From an uncultured Persicobacter sp. (GTDB lineage: Bacteria > Bacteroidota > Bacteroidia > Cytophagales > Cyclobacteriaceae), in NCBI GenBank assembly GCA_947498325.1, contig CANMKE010000021.1, positions 1 to 64,000 on the forward strand: DNA of 64,000 nt, read 5' to 3'. The notes under the pieces are model-generated. The model did not search any database. It had not been told where the DNA came from and saw only the letters and a program-made list of their open reading frames with translations. Made by a program: the position numbers and the translations under genes. The stretch's first letter is position 1. Each line of letters opens with the position of its first letter. Positions 46,864 to 55,682 of this stretch are shown piece by piece.

Positions 46864-47120
46864 TATGTTATATGATTATATTAAATAAGCTTCTTTATTA
46901 ATTAAAGGGTTAATATTCCCCCTTCATTACGAAGGTATCTAAAAAAATAAGCAAAACCAACAGTTTTAAATTAAAAATGGATAGAATTAGGCCGTATTAA
47001 ATAAAAAAAGCAATTTTATTCATTGGATTTGGGAATATTTAAGGCTATTTTGAGAATTATTAATTTATTTTGATTGAAATGATCGCTAATTACAGGGATC
47101 ATCGACTATATAACATCTAA

Positions 47121-48347
47121 ATGGACCCATCTGTTAGTAAAATATCTATAAAAAAGCAGATACGGAAAAACCAGATTTTAAGGTTTTTTCGCGCTCATCC
47201 CCTATTGTCTCCATCTGACATTGCTAATGAGACGCAGTTGACGCTTCCGATGGCCTCTTCGCTGACCAAAGAGTTGGCTGATGAAGGCTATATTGTGGTT
47301 GCTGAAGTGCAGAACTCCAAGGTTGGCCGTCCGGCGACCCTCTATCAGTTGAATCCTACGGGAGGATATACTTTGGGTATTACTCTTGGTGCGCGTAAAT
47401 CGCGTATGATTCTGCTGAACCTTAAAGAAGAAGAGCTGGATTTTATTGAATATGCGAGTGTTGATTTGAATGATGAGGAAAATACGATCAATACGCTTTC
47501 AAACCGGATTGATGAATTGATTTCCAAAAATGAGATCCCAAGGGATAAAATCCTCGGGGTTGGTTTTGCAATCTCGGGTTTGGTCAATGCGAAAAGTGGT
47601 AAGTCGCTGACTTATTTTAAAGATTCCACCTCTTCGCTTCAGGAGTTGTTACAGGAAAAACTTGGTTTCGAGGTGGCACTGGAAAACAATGTGAATGCGG
47701 TTACCCTGGGCGAGAAGTACTTTGGAAAAGCCAAGGAAACGGAAGATGCTGGCTGTATTCACCTTGACTGGGGAATAGGTATGGGGTTGATTCTCGGAGG
47801 TGAACTCTATGGTGGGCATTCTGGTCTTGCAGGGGAAATTGGTCATATTCGCGTTGTTGAAGGTGGCGATATTTGTTCTTGTGGAAAGATTGGTTGCCTG
47901 GAAACCGTGGCTTCAGGGCGAGGGCTGATCAATAAAGCTGTCCGGTTACTGAAAGAAGGTCGGCCAAGTATCATTGCCAAAAAGTATCATGGAGATTTTG
48001 ACCAGATCGTACTGGAAGATTTATTGGATGCAGTTCAGCGCGGAGATCAGTTTAGTCTGGAGCTTGTAGAAGAAGCGGGTAAATATATTGGAAAGAGCAT
48101 TGGTACTTTGATTAACCTTTTGAATCTTGAAAAGGTCATTTTAAGTGGTAAACTTTCTCAAATGGGAGACGCCCTACTCTACCCTATTCGGTCGGCAATT
48201 ATGCACAGTTCGCTTACGGAGATGAAGGATGATGTGGACATCGTAATTTCTGATATTGATGTTAGGGCGGGCTGTCTTGGAGCGACAACCTTGATTACCA
48301 AGAAAATTTTTGAGAGTGTAAATATCGACGCCGATCTTTATGTTTAA
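47121..48347 (+). CDS. ROK-family transcriptional repressor (NagC/Mlc-like)
   Basis: This 408-residue regulator has an N-terminal winged HTH (about 15-75; LLSPSDIANETQLTLPMASS followed by LTKELADEGYIV) and a C-terminal ROK domain. The ROK zinc motif is intact as CSCGKIGCLETVASGRG, and the sugar-binding EIGHIRV block is present. The ATP-phosphate loop is only partly conserved (IHLDWGIGMGLILGGELYGG), as in regulators rather than kinases. It is divergent from the nagB-PIG-L gene across a 257-bp spacer, so it probably controls amino-sugar catabolism and itself. Confidence 0.93.
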   Translation: MDPSVSKISIKKQIRKNQILRFFRAHPLLSPSDIANETQLTLPMASSLTKELADEGYIVVAEVQNSKVGRPATLYQLNPTGGYTLGITLGARKSRMILLNLKEEELDFIEYASVDLNDEENTINTLSNRIDELISKNEIPRDKILGVGFAISGLVNAKSGKSLTYFKDSTSSLQELLQEKLGFEVALENNVNAVTLGEKYFGKAKETEDAGCIHLDWGIGMGLILGGELYGGHSGLAGEIGHIRVVEGGDICSCGKIGCLETVASGRGLINKAVRLLKEGRPSIIAKKYHGDFDQIVLEDLLDAVQRGDQFSLELVEEAGKYIGKSIGTLINLLNLEKVILSGKLSQMGDALLYPIRSAIMHSSLTEMKDDVDIVISDIDVRAGCLGATTLITKKIFESVNIDADLYV

Positions 48348-48365
48348 GATCAGCTGATAAAATAA

Positions 48366-48398
48366 AAAGGGATTTCAATACTACATTGAAATCCCTTT
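48366..48398. terminator. Bidirectional terminator between the ROK repressor and parB
   Basis: A 14-bp perfect stem AAAGGGATTTCAAT / ATTGAAATCCCTTT around the loop ACTAC has As before and Ts after. It serves the two convergent genes. Confidence 0.93.
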
Positions 48399-48400
48399 TT

Positions 48401-49279
48401 TTATGTTGGTGAGTTTGTAATTTCTTGTAATTGATCAATTAAGTTACGAAGCTGGTGAAAGTCTTCTGGCGTTGAGTTTGAATCAATGCGGCGTAATACT
48501 TTGTTGATTTCTTTTTTCTTAATATCAGTAGGCGTAAGTGTCTTTTTAACCGATGGTTTTTTCTGAGGTTTATGCTTGCTGATCAGTTGTTGAATAGTTT
48601 CAGCCTGCTCTTTAACTTCAGTTTCGGTAAGTTTTGCAAGGCCTTGGACATCTGATTTTCGAATTTTTGTATCCCCCGAAAGGATAGACTCCTTCAGGGC
48701 TGGGTCAGTCTTTCCAATCAGATCAACGCCTGTGGCATAGTCCGCATTATTCCTGACAGATTTCGGTGAAGTCTTGTATTCCTCGGCAAGACGCACCTCC
48801 GTTTTTACTGAAGTAGCAACCTGGTGTTGGTCTCCCGTTCTCTTTTGCCCACCTTGTGTCCCCTTTTCTCGCTGATAGCGCAAGCCTATAAAATAGGCAC
48901 GTTGCTCGTCAGTGAGGTTTCTTCGGCCAAGCTGATTATTGATCATCCAGTCTTTAGCCGCCTCCATATTTTTAAACTCAAGAAGCTTGAAGTCAAAATG
49001 AAGTTGGTGTTTTTGGGTGATGCTGTAACGGTTATGACCATCCACGAGCACATATTGGCCTTCTGTTTTCCAAATTAATATCGGTTCCCTAAGTCCTTCC
49101 TCAAGGATATTCGCCTCCAACTGCTCATACTCTTCTTTTTGTAGCGCAGGAATCATTTGCTTGAGCTCGTCATTGATGATGATATTACTCTTTATCACCT
49201 CCTTCGAGTCTCCCAAGAAATTAGAAGTTGCTTTTTTTGCAACATTCTTTTCTTTAGCCATTTGGAATTTTTTTGCCAT
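48401..49279 (-). CDS. parB: ParB-like partition protein with atypical GHNR motif
   Basis: This 292-residue protein is the DNA-binding adaptor of the partition system, starting 10 bp after parA. The ParB N-terminal domain (about 40-115) reads LREPILIW then YVLVDGHNRYSI; the canonical CTP-binding GERRxR is replaced by DGHNRY. A central HTH-like part follows (NQLGRRNLTDEQRAYFIGLR, then LAEEYKTSPKSVRNNADYA). The C-terminal tail is basic (SKHKPQKKPSVKKT) and ends in a short helical dimerisation-type segment. The ATG at 49261 is an alternative start. Its likely binding sites are the five palindromes beyond parA. Confidence 0.85.
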   Translation of the reverse strand: MAKKFQMAKEKNVAKKATSNFLGDSKEVIKSNIIINDELKQMIPALQKEEYEQLEANILEEGLREPILIWKTEGQYVLVDGHNRYSITQKHQLHFDFKLLEFKNMEAAKDWMINNQLGRRNLTDEQRAYFIGLRYQREKGTQGGQKRTGDQHQVATSVKTEVRLAEEYKTSPKSVRNNADYATGVDLIGKTDPALKESILSGDTKIRKSDVQGLAKLTETEVKEQAETIQQLISKHKPQKKPSVKKTLTPTDIKKKEINKVLRRIDSNSTPEDFHQLRNLIDQLQEITNSPT

Positions 49280-49289
49280 AAAATCAGAA

Positions 49290-50066
49290 TCAATTAAAAG
49301 TTTCGACCAATTCTTTTGTTAAGTTGAGGTAATCTTTTGCCCCGTTGGAAGTCGGTGCATAATCAAGAATATGTTGCCCTATTTCTACAGATTCAGCCAG
49401 GGAGATATTCTGACGGATATTGGTTTTCATCAATAGATCATCTCCAATCAGTTCGCTTACCTGATTCACGGCTTCCTGTGAAAGGACTGCACGGCTATTA
49501 TACTGAGTGAAAAAAGCACCCGCCAAAGCCAATTCATTATTCGCACCAGCATCTTTTATTTCCTCAATAATGGAAATGACTTTACGTAATCCATCGAGGC
49601 TGTATTTTTGTGCATGCAAAGGCACAATCACGCGGCTTGCTGCGACCAATGCATTAACGGTTATGATTCCAAGCGATGGAGGGCAATCCAATAAAATGAA
49701 ATCATATTTGTCATGAATTTCGGCAATGGTTTTTTTGAGCTTAAATTCTCGGCCCAGGCTTGCGTTCAATTCTGTTTCATAATCAGCAAGAGAATCGTTA
49801 CTGCAAGTCATGTGCAGGTTTTCCTCCAATGAAATAATGATGTCTTCGAGCTTGTAATTTTTTCGGAATACTGACGTGATGTTTCGGTCATCAGACATTT
49901 CAAAGCCCAAACCATTGGAAAGGTTGCCCTGCGAGTCCAAATCCATGATCAAGGTACGGTATCCTAATTTGGCTAAGCATGCGCCCATACTGGCGACACT
50001 TGTTGTTTTTGCCACTCCCCCTTTGCGGTTGGCAAATGCTAAAATAATGGGTTGTTTCTTTGTCAT
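49290..50066 (-). CDS. parA: ParA-family partition ATPase
   Basis: This 258-residue type Ib-like ParA has the deviant Walker A NRKGGVAKTTSVASMGACLA, Walker A' LIMDLDSQGNLSNGLG and Walker B KYDFILLDCPPSLG, followed by the typical VNALVAASRVIVPLHAQKYSLDGL. There is no N-terminal DNA-binding extension, so autoregulation would fall to ParB. It is the first gene of the parAB operon. The first centromere palindrome lies about 110 bp upstream of its start, within promoter range. Confidence 0.96.
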   Translation of the reverse strand: MTKKQPIILAFANRKGGVAKTTSVASMGACLAKLGYRTLIMDLDSQGNLSNGLGFEMSDDRNITSVFRKNYKLEDIIISLEENLHMTCSNDSLADYETELNASLGREFKLKKTIAEIHDKYDFILLDCPPSLGIITVNALVAASRVIVPLHAQKYSLDGLRKVISIIEEIKDAGANNELALAGAFFTQYNSRAVLSQEAVNQVSELIGDDLLMKTNIRQNISLAESVEIGQHILDYAPTSNGAKDYLNLTKELVETFN

Positions 50067-51510
50067 TATATTTAAAATGAATCGGCTTACTCATCGACTT
50101 GCCTTGATCGCTACTGCTGCAATTGCTTCCTCAAAAGATGATTTATAAAAATCGCTGAAAAATGCTTTTGGGATGAAGTGGTAAAATTTACCACTTTACG
50201 ATACGAATTGTAGCTCTATTTTTGTTCTGAGAACTTTTTTGGCTGTCCTGCTTTGGAGATTATAAAGGTATAAATTTTGTTTTTATTCTCACTCCTTGTC
50301 AAGAAAAGTTTTCTTTTGATTCGTAAAAATTCATCGTTTTTCCATTAAATCGCATACGATTTCCAAATAATTATTGAAGTGGTAAATTTTACCACTTCAA
50401 TAATGGGTGTTTGATTTGGTCGTGAAGGTGCTTTCTCCTGATTAAATTATTGGAGTGGTATCGTTTTATTTTTCTGAATCGATACCTATTTTCATTGAGG
50501 TGCCGAGGCGTGCTTTGGTGAAGTGGTAAAATTTACCACTTGAAATTCGATCTACCATATTACAATTTACACGTTTTTGGGTGTGATAAATGAATTAGAC
50601 TTCTGTAGAAAGGCAAGTGCTTTGCTACTGTTGCGATGTTCTCAGATGGTAGGCTACAACTACAATTTTCTTTCCCGCAATAGATTATCCTCGTCACGTT
50701 AGGCACTCCAAATTTTTTGACTTTCTATGTAGAAATGTATGTAATGCTCCTACCCTATCTTGACTTTGGCACCTTATGGCTAAAGAACCGATAGTGCTAT
50801 CGTTTCAAACAACCTCTTCTATTTGTGAAGTGGCAAAATTTACCACTTTGATTTCTGCTAAATAATGCTGTGTCTATTCCGAGTTACTGCGGTTTTGTAT
50901 ATGGGCCTTTTGCGTGGGAATAGCGATCTTTGAAGAAGAATAGTGGTTAGATCCCTAAATTATTCATGATTTTCTATTGTCCGTAAATGTCGCAGAATCA
51001 TACAGATTTTTCATTCGCTACTGAATACTCCTTTTCAAACTGCGTATTGCAAGACTTCCGAAATCTGCCATCGTATTTAAATCCCTCAAGGAATGAATTG
51101 CTAATGGATATTAGTGAGGCTTTGCTTTTACCCTTGTCTTATTATTCTAAATTGACAGGGCTTAATGAGAAAAGGGGCTGTTCATGAAGTGGTAAAATTT
51201 ACCACTTTAATTGTTGCAGACTTTAACTATTGGCTTGATTTGATTGCTTGGCGATAAATTCGGAAGTTATCAAGAGTCTCGTTCTGAAGAAAAAGACAGA
51301 ATTTTTTGATATATCAATTGAGCGAAATAAAATTTGGCAAAAAGTAATGATCAGTATTTTGTTGATGGAAAGGTGTCCGTTTGCTACGCTTTAAGCATAT
51401 GGAATTAGGCGTCTTAGCGAAATATTAGTTGGTTTTGCGGCCCAATTTATATGCACTTTATTTTGTATTTTAAAGTTTTTAATTACGATTCAAACTAAAA
51501 CCTAACGATA
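50067..51510. other. Non-coding partition region
   Basis: This gene-free stretch of about 1.4 kb is occupied by the five parS-like palindromes and AT-rich filler. A 66-codon frame at 50987-51187 ends exactly at the fifth palindrome and shows no protein features. Near 50453-50490 a half-site (GAGTGGTA) and a small inverted repeat (TGGTATCG / CGATACC) are seen. Confidence 0.6.
50176..51207. repeat. Five-copy palindromic centromere (parS-like) array
   Basis: A 21-bp palindrome with 10-bp arms AAGTGGTAAA / TTTACCACTT and one central base occurs at 50176-50196, 50377-50397, 50521-50541, 50828-50848 (one T to C change) and 51187-51207. The steps are 201, 144, 307 and 359 bp. The second copy extends to a 35-bp perfect palindrome (50370-50404). 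No copy was noticed elsewhere in the window. Location upstream of parA and exact repetition point to ParB binding sites. Confidence 0.85.
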
Positions 51511-52425
51511 ATGAGTTTAACGAAATTATCAGATTTGAGCCAACTGTTAATCGATGCATCCATTAAACCTCGTTTAGTGGTCGCAGTAGCTGCAGATGAT
51601 TATGTTTTGGCGGCGGTGAGTGAGGCGGCGAGTGCTGGCTATGTTTTTCCTATCCTTGTTGGTGATGCGGATAAGATTAAGATGGTTATTGAGCAAAATA
51701 ATTTCGTTTTCAATCAGGTTGAAATTGTTGATGAGCCCGATGATGATAAAGCCGTTTATCAGGCCGTTGCATATATAGCAGAAGGTAAGGCTGACATTCT
51801 AATGAAGGGCCTTATATCAACGGGTACATTGTTAAAGCGTGTTCTTGATAAGACGTTTAATCTGAAAGCTTCTAAAGTGATGTCTCATTTGGCATTTTTT
51901 GAGATGCCGAGTCAAAATAGGGTAGTGGCAGTTACAGATGCTGCAATGAATATCGATCCTGATCTCAACCAAAAGGTAGCGATTGTAGAAAACTCAGTGA
52001 GCTTCATGCGAAAAATAGGCTATGAATTGCCTAAAGTAGCTGCCATAGCTGCTGTTGAAGTTGTTAATCCTGCAATGCAAGCCACCTTGGATGCCTCGGC
52101 ACTGACGGTAATGAATCTTCGTGGTCAGATTAAAAATTGTGTGATAGATGGTCCTTTGGCCTTGGACAATGCCGTGAGTATGGAAAGTGCTCAGCATAAA
52201 AAAATCACTTCTGATGTAGCGGGACAGGCAGACCTGCTTTTGGCACCAAATTTGGATTCAGGTAATATACTATATAAAGCCTTTGCGTTTATCGGGCATA
52301 GCCCCAGTGCGGCGGTAATTTTAGGCGCCAAATGCCCTATAGTATTGACCTCGCGTGCGGACAGCCCACAATCGAAACTGAACTCTATTATGTTGGCTGC
52401 TGCAGCACTTGTTTTAAAAGATTAA
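51511..52425 (+). CDS. ptb: Phosphate butyryltransferase
   Basis: This 304-residue enzyme transfers the acyl group of butyryl-CoA (or branched acyl-CoA) to phosphate, giving acyl phosphate and CoA. It belongs to the PTA/PTB family: VVAVAADDYVLAAVSEAA at the N-terminus, the LMKGLISTGTLLKRVLDK block, FFEMPSQNRVVAVTDAAMNI and the C-terminal LTSRADSPQSKLNSIMLAA. Length is typical of Ptb and shorter than phosphate acetyltransferase. It is followed 10 bp later by butyrate kinase. Confidence 0.94.
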   Translation: MSLTKLSDLSQLLIDASIKPRLVVAVAADDYVLAAVSEAASAGYVFPILVGDADKIKMVIEQNNFVFNQVEIVDEPDDDKAVYQAVAYIAEGKADILMKGLISTGTLLKRVLDKTFNLKASKVMSHLAFFEMPSQNRVVAVTDAAMNIDPDLNQKVAIVENSVSFMRKIGYELPKVAAIAAVEVVNPAMQATLDASALTVMNLRGQIKNCVIDGPLALDNAVSMESAQHKKITSDVAGQADLLLAPNLDSGNILYKAFAFIGHSPSAAVILGAKCPIVLTSRADSPQSKLNSIMLAAAALVLKD

Positions 52426-52435
52426 ACATTGACCC

Positions 52436-53542
52436 ATGAAAAGTTTAAAAATATTAACCCTAAACCCAGGATCTACCTCAACCAAAATTGCTGTTTATAG
52501 TGGAGAGTTGGTTTTGATCTCTGAAACGATAAAACACCAAAGCGAGGAGCTGGATCAGTTCGACACCATTTTTGATCAAATGGAACTGCGCAAGCACACC
52601 ATTTTGGAGTGCCTTTCTGCGGCAAATATTGAGATTGATTCTTTAGATATGGTCATTGGTCGTGGTGGACTGTTGAAACCAATTTCGTCGGGGATTTATG
52701 AGGTCAATGAGGATATGCTTTATGATTTGGTTCATGGTGATTTGCAGCATGCCTCCAATCTTGGCGCTTCAATTGCTCATGAAATTGCCAAAACCAGCAC
52801 TAAAGGAATCAAGGCTTATATTGCAGACCCTGTGGTGGTCGATGAAATGTCTGAAATTGCCAAGCTGACAGGACATCCAAATTTTAAGCGTCGTTCTATC
52901 TTTCATGCGCTCAATCATAAAGCCGTGGCGCGTCATTATGCAGGAATAACTAAAAAGCCTTATGACCAAATGAACTTGATCATCGCTCACATGGGCGGAG
53001 GCGTTTCAGTTGGTGCACACCAAAATGGAAAGGTCGTGGATGTTAATCAGGCACTCGATGGAGAAGGGCCCGTTTCACCTGAGCGTTCGGGGAGCTTACC
53101 CGCAGGCGATTTGATTCGTGCCGCCTTCAGTGGAAAATATTCGGAGGCTGAAATGCTGAAGATGGTTGTTGGACACGGTGGGATGGTCGCTTATTTGGGG
53201 ACTAATGATGCCTATAAAATTGAACAACTTGCAGAAAAAGGAGATGAATCAGCTATTCAGTTTTATGAATTGATGGCCTATCAGGTGAGTAAAGAGATCG
53301 GCTCCCTTGCCACTATTTTTGCGGGTAATGTGGATGCCATAATACTAACAGGTGGATTAGCAAAAAGTGATTACCTTGTTGATAAAATTAAAGCCCGCGT
53401 TTCTTTCTTATCCAAAGTAGAAGTATTTCCTGGGGAAGATGAAATGTATGCTTTGGCCATGAATGGCATTTGGTTGAATCAGGGAATCCTGCAATTACAG
53501 ACTTATAAAGGACGCGGAGAAAAAGAAAGTGTAAACGGCTGA
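52436..53542 (+). CDS. buk: Butyrate kinase
   Basis: This 368-residue ASKHA-fold kinase makes butyrate (or isobutyrate and other branched acids) and ATP from acyl phosphate. Signatures are LTLNPGSTSTKIAVYSGE, IIAHMGGGVSVGAHQNGKVVD (acetokinase-family motif), GPVSPERSGSLPAGDLIRAA and AIILTGGLAKSD. It is co-transcribed with ptb (10-bp gap). Substrate range cannot be read; linkage to icmF 4 kb away suggests C4 acids. Confidence 0.95.
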   Translation: MKSLKILTLNPGSTSTKIAVYSGELVLISETIKHQSEELDQFDTIFDQMELRKHTILECLSAANIEIDSLDMVIGRGGLLKPISSGIYEVNEDMLYDLVHGDLQHASNLGASIAHEIAKTSTKGIKAYIADPVVVDEMSEIAKLTGHPNFKRRSIFHALNHKAVARHYAGITKKPYDQMNLIIAHMGGGVSVGAHQNGKVVDVNQALDGEGPVSPERSGSLPAGDLIRAAFSGKYSEAEMLKMVVGHGGMVAYLGTNDAYKIEQLAEKGDESAIQFYELMAYQVSKEIGSLATIFAGNVDAIILTGGLAKSDYLVDKIKARVSFLSKVEVFPGEDEMYALAMNGIWLNQGILQLQTYKGRGEKESVNG

Positions 53543-53644
53543 TTAGTAGGTCGTTGCTTAGTTGCTTAGTATCAAGACTACATGCGATAAGTTTAATTAT
53601 AGCAGCTGTTTATTTTACATAATATTTACGAAACTGAAAAAAAT

Positions 53645-53669
53645 AAAGGCTACCGAAAGGGTAGCCTTT
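53645..53669. terminator. Bidirectional terminator after buk
   Basis: AAAGGCTACC (53645-53654) pairs with GGTAGCCTTT (53660-53669), flanked by A- and T-rich tracts. It serves buk and the convergent secreted-protein gene. Confidence 0.92.
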
Positions 53670-53683
53670 ATTTTTTAGGACTC

Positions 53684-54163
53684 TTATTCTTTTACCAAAG
53701 GAGTATTTACGCCTTGAGCAATGCGTAGTTGTGTATCTACAACATTTTCAATTTGGAAGAATCTGACAGCGACATAAACATTGATTTCTTTTTGAATGCG
53801 CTTGAAATAACGTTCTTGAATTTTCAGAATATTTTTTTCTTTTTTGAAGTAGTTTTTAGCAACTTCATCAAGTTGGTCTGCTGAGAGTTTTGCTTTTTCC
53901 AACTCAGCAAAGGCGATTAAGTTTTTGATAACATCTAAAGAATAATTGGACATTTCTTTTTCGTAATCAGCATAAATAGCCCAAAAAGCCTCGCTGTGCT
54001 CAGGCTTCAATTGCATATTTTCGACAAAAACAGCCTTTTTTTCCAACTGAATTTCTGAGTGAATCATTTGGATTTCTTCATTCGAAATATTGGTCTTTTG
54101 TGCATTAACATTGGCGAAAGTAAGACAAATAAACGCAGGAATTAGAATGAATAATTTTTTCAT
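53684..54163 (-). CDS. Secreted helical protein of unknown function
   Basis: This 159-residue protein has a signal peptide (LFILIPAFICLTFANVNAQ) and an almost entirely helical, charged mature part. The pattern EHSEAFWAIYADYEKEMSNY and NYFKKEKNILKIQERYFKRI resembles Bacteroidota periplasmic proteins with a FW..Y..Y core that sometimes sit beside sigma or sensor genes; a Spy/CpxP-like fold is possible. No regulator is adjacent here. Confidence 0.65.
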   Translation of the reverse strand: MKKLFILIPAFICLTFANVNAQKTNISNEEIQMIHSEIQLEKKAVFVENMQLKPEHSEAFWAIYADYEKEMSNYSLDVIKNLIAFAELEKAKLSADQLDEVAKNYFKKEKNILKIQERYFKRIQKEINVYVAVRFFQIENVVDTQLRIAQGVNTPLVKE

Positions 54164-54216
54164 GGTTGATCGTATTAAGTTATTGATTGATGTTCAGATT
54201 TTGTAAGCAATATAGG

Positions 54217-55599
54217 TTATTTTAATGTTTTTCTCATGTAATTTAGTAAATCAATTGGGGTAATTAATCCGAGAAATTTGCCTTGATCGATCAGTATAGC
54301 CGTTAATCCCTGTTTTAGCAATGACTGTAACTCACTTAGGCTTGCTTCTTTGTTAATGAGTTTCAGATCGGAAGTCATACAGTTACTCACAGGATGATTA
54401 AAGTTCAGTTGTTGATCGTTTAATGCCACCAAAAGATCGGACTCATCCACTATACCGATAATCTTATCCTGATCCATGATTGGAAGTTGAGATATTTCAT
54501 ACAGCTTCATGTTATTCAAGGCCATATCCACGGTATCTTCCTTTTTTAAGGTAATCACTTCCCCCAGGTCATACCTTCGAGAGAGGAGATCTCTTAAATC
54601 GCCGAATTGTTCCTGTCGGATAAAACCTCGGTCTTTCATCCAAAAATCATTGTACATTTTAGACAGGTATTTGTTTCCTGTGTCGCAGACAAACGTAACG
54701 ACATTTTTAGGTGAAGTTTGCGCTTTACAGTAAGCGATGGCAGCTGCAAGGAGTGTTCCTGATGAAGAACCACCCAATAAACCTTCCTTGCGAAGAAGTT
54801 CCCGTGCAGTATTCAGGCTTGTTTCATCATCGACAGTAATCGCTTCACTTACGGCCGAAAAATCACCGATGTCAGGAACAAAATCCTCCCCGATTCCTTC
54901 GACCACCCAAGAGCCTGCCTGATCAAACTTTCCTTTATTGATAAAGTCCGCCATGATGCTGCCTTTTGGGTCTGCAAGGATAATTTCAGTCGCTGGATAG
55001 TGTGCTTTAAAATATTTGCTCAAGCCCGTAACCGTTCCCGAAGAGCCTACACCTACGACAATCGCATCTACCTTGCCTTGCAGTTGCTCGGCAATTTCAG
55101 GACCTGTAGTGGTGTAGTGTGCTTTAGGGTTGGCGCTATTTTCAAACTGATTGATATAATAGGCGTTGGGGGTTTCTTGGGCAATTTTTTTAGCTAAATC
55201 TTGGTAATATGCTGGATGACCTTTGTTTACATCAGATCTTGTTATAATAATTTTAGTGCCCATTGCACGCAGGTGCTGCACTTTCTCCTGACTCATTTTA
55301 TCAGGAATCACCAAAATTAACTCGTATCCTTTTACAGCGGCGACCAATGCCAAGCCAATGCCCGTATTTCCAGCAGTGGCTTCTACAATGGTTCCTCCAG
55401 GTTTTAAATACCCCTTTTCTTCGGCATCAATGATCATCGACAAACCAATTCGATCTTTTATAGACCCACCGGGGTTGAGCGATTCCATTTTCAGGTATAA
55501 ATCACAAACGCCTGTGTCTATACGATTTACCTTAACCATTGGCGTTTTACCAATCAGGTCAAGGCTATCCATTAGAAGTTTAGGGCAATCATTTACCAT
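54217..55599 (-). CDS. Cystathionine beta-synthase with CBS-domain pair
   Basis: This 460-residue PLP enzyme condenses serine (or O-acetylserine) with homocysteine or sulfide. The PLP lysine is in LNPGGSIKDRIGLSMI and the phosphate loop in VEATAGNTGIGLAL; VVGVGSSGTVTGLSKYFK and SSGTLLAAAIAYC are also present. Two C-terminal CBS domains (about 330-455) begin GEVITLKKEDTVDMALNNMK and NCMTSDLKLINKEASLSE and may sense adenosyl ligands. Unlike the human enzyme there is no haem domain. Cystathionine or cysteine synthesis cannot be distinguished by sequence reading. Confidence 0.92.
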   Translation of the reverse strand: MVNDCPKLLMDSLDLIGKTPMVKVNRIDTGVCDLYLKMESLNPGGSIKDRIGLSMIIDAEEKGYLKPGGTIVEATAGNTGIGLALVAAVKGYELILVIPDKMSQEKVQHLRAMGTKIIITRSDVNKGHPAYYQDLAKKIAQETPNAYYINQFENSANPKAHYTTTGPEIAEQLQGKVDAIVVGVGSSGTVTGLSKYFKAHYPATEIILADPKGSIMADFINKGKFDQAGSWVVEGIGEDFVPDIGDFSAVSEAITVDDETSLNTARELLRKEGLLGGSSSGTLLAAAIAYCKAQTSPKNVVTFVCDTGNKYLSKMYNDFWMKDRGFIRQEQFGDLRDLLSRRYDLGEVITLKKEDTVDMALNNMKLYEISQLPIMDQDKIIGIVDESDLLVALNDQQLNFNHPVSNCMTSDLKLINKEASLSELQSLLKQGLTAILIDQGKFLGLITPIDLLNYMRKTLK

Positions 55600-55682
55600 G
55601 CTGTTGGGCTTTATTTTTTGGGTTTGATCATTTAATTGAACGATAAAACCATAAAAATAGCCGAAAACCTTACAGATTTATT

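Noticed and set aside
50987-51187. 66-codon plus-strand frame inside the centromere region
   Set aside because: It has no ribosome binding site, signal or recognisable motif, and its stop abuts the fifth palindrome. It is probably chance.
50176-51207. Repeated palindromes considered as a CRISPR array
   Set aside because: Copies are 144-359 bp apart with irregular AT-rich spacers, are near-perfect palindromes themselves, and no cas gene is present. The position by parAB fits a centromere.
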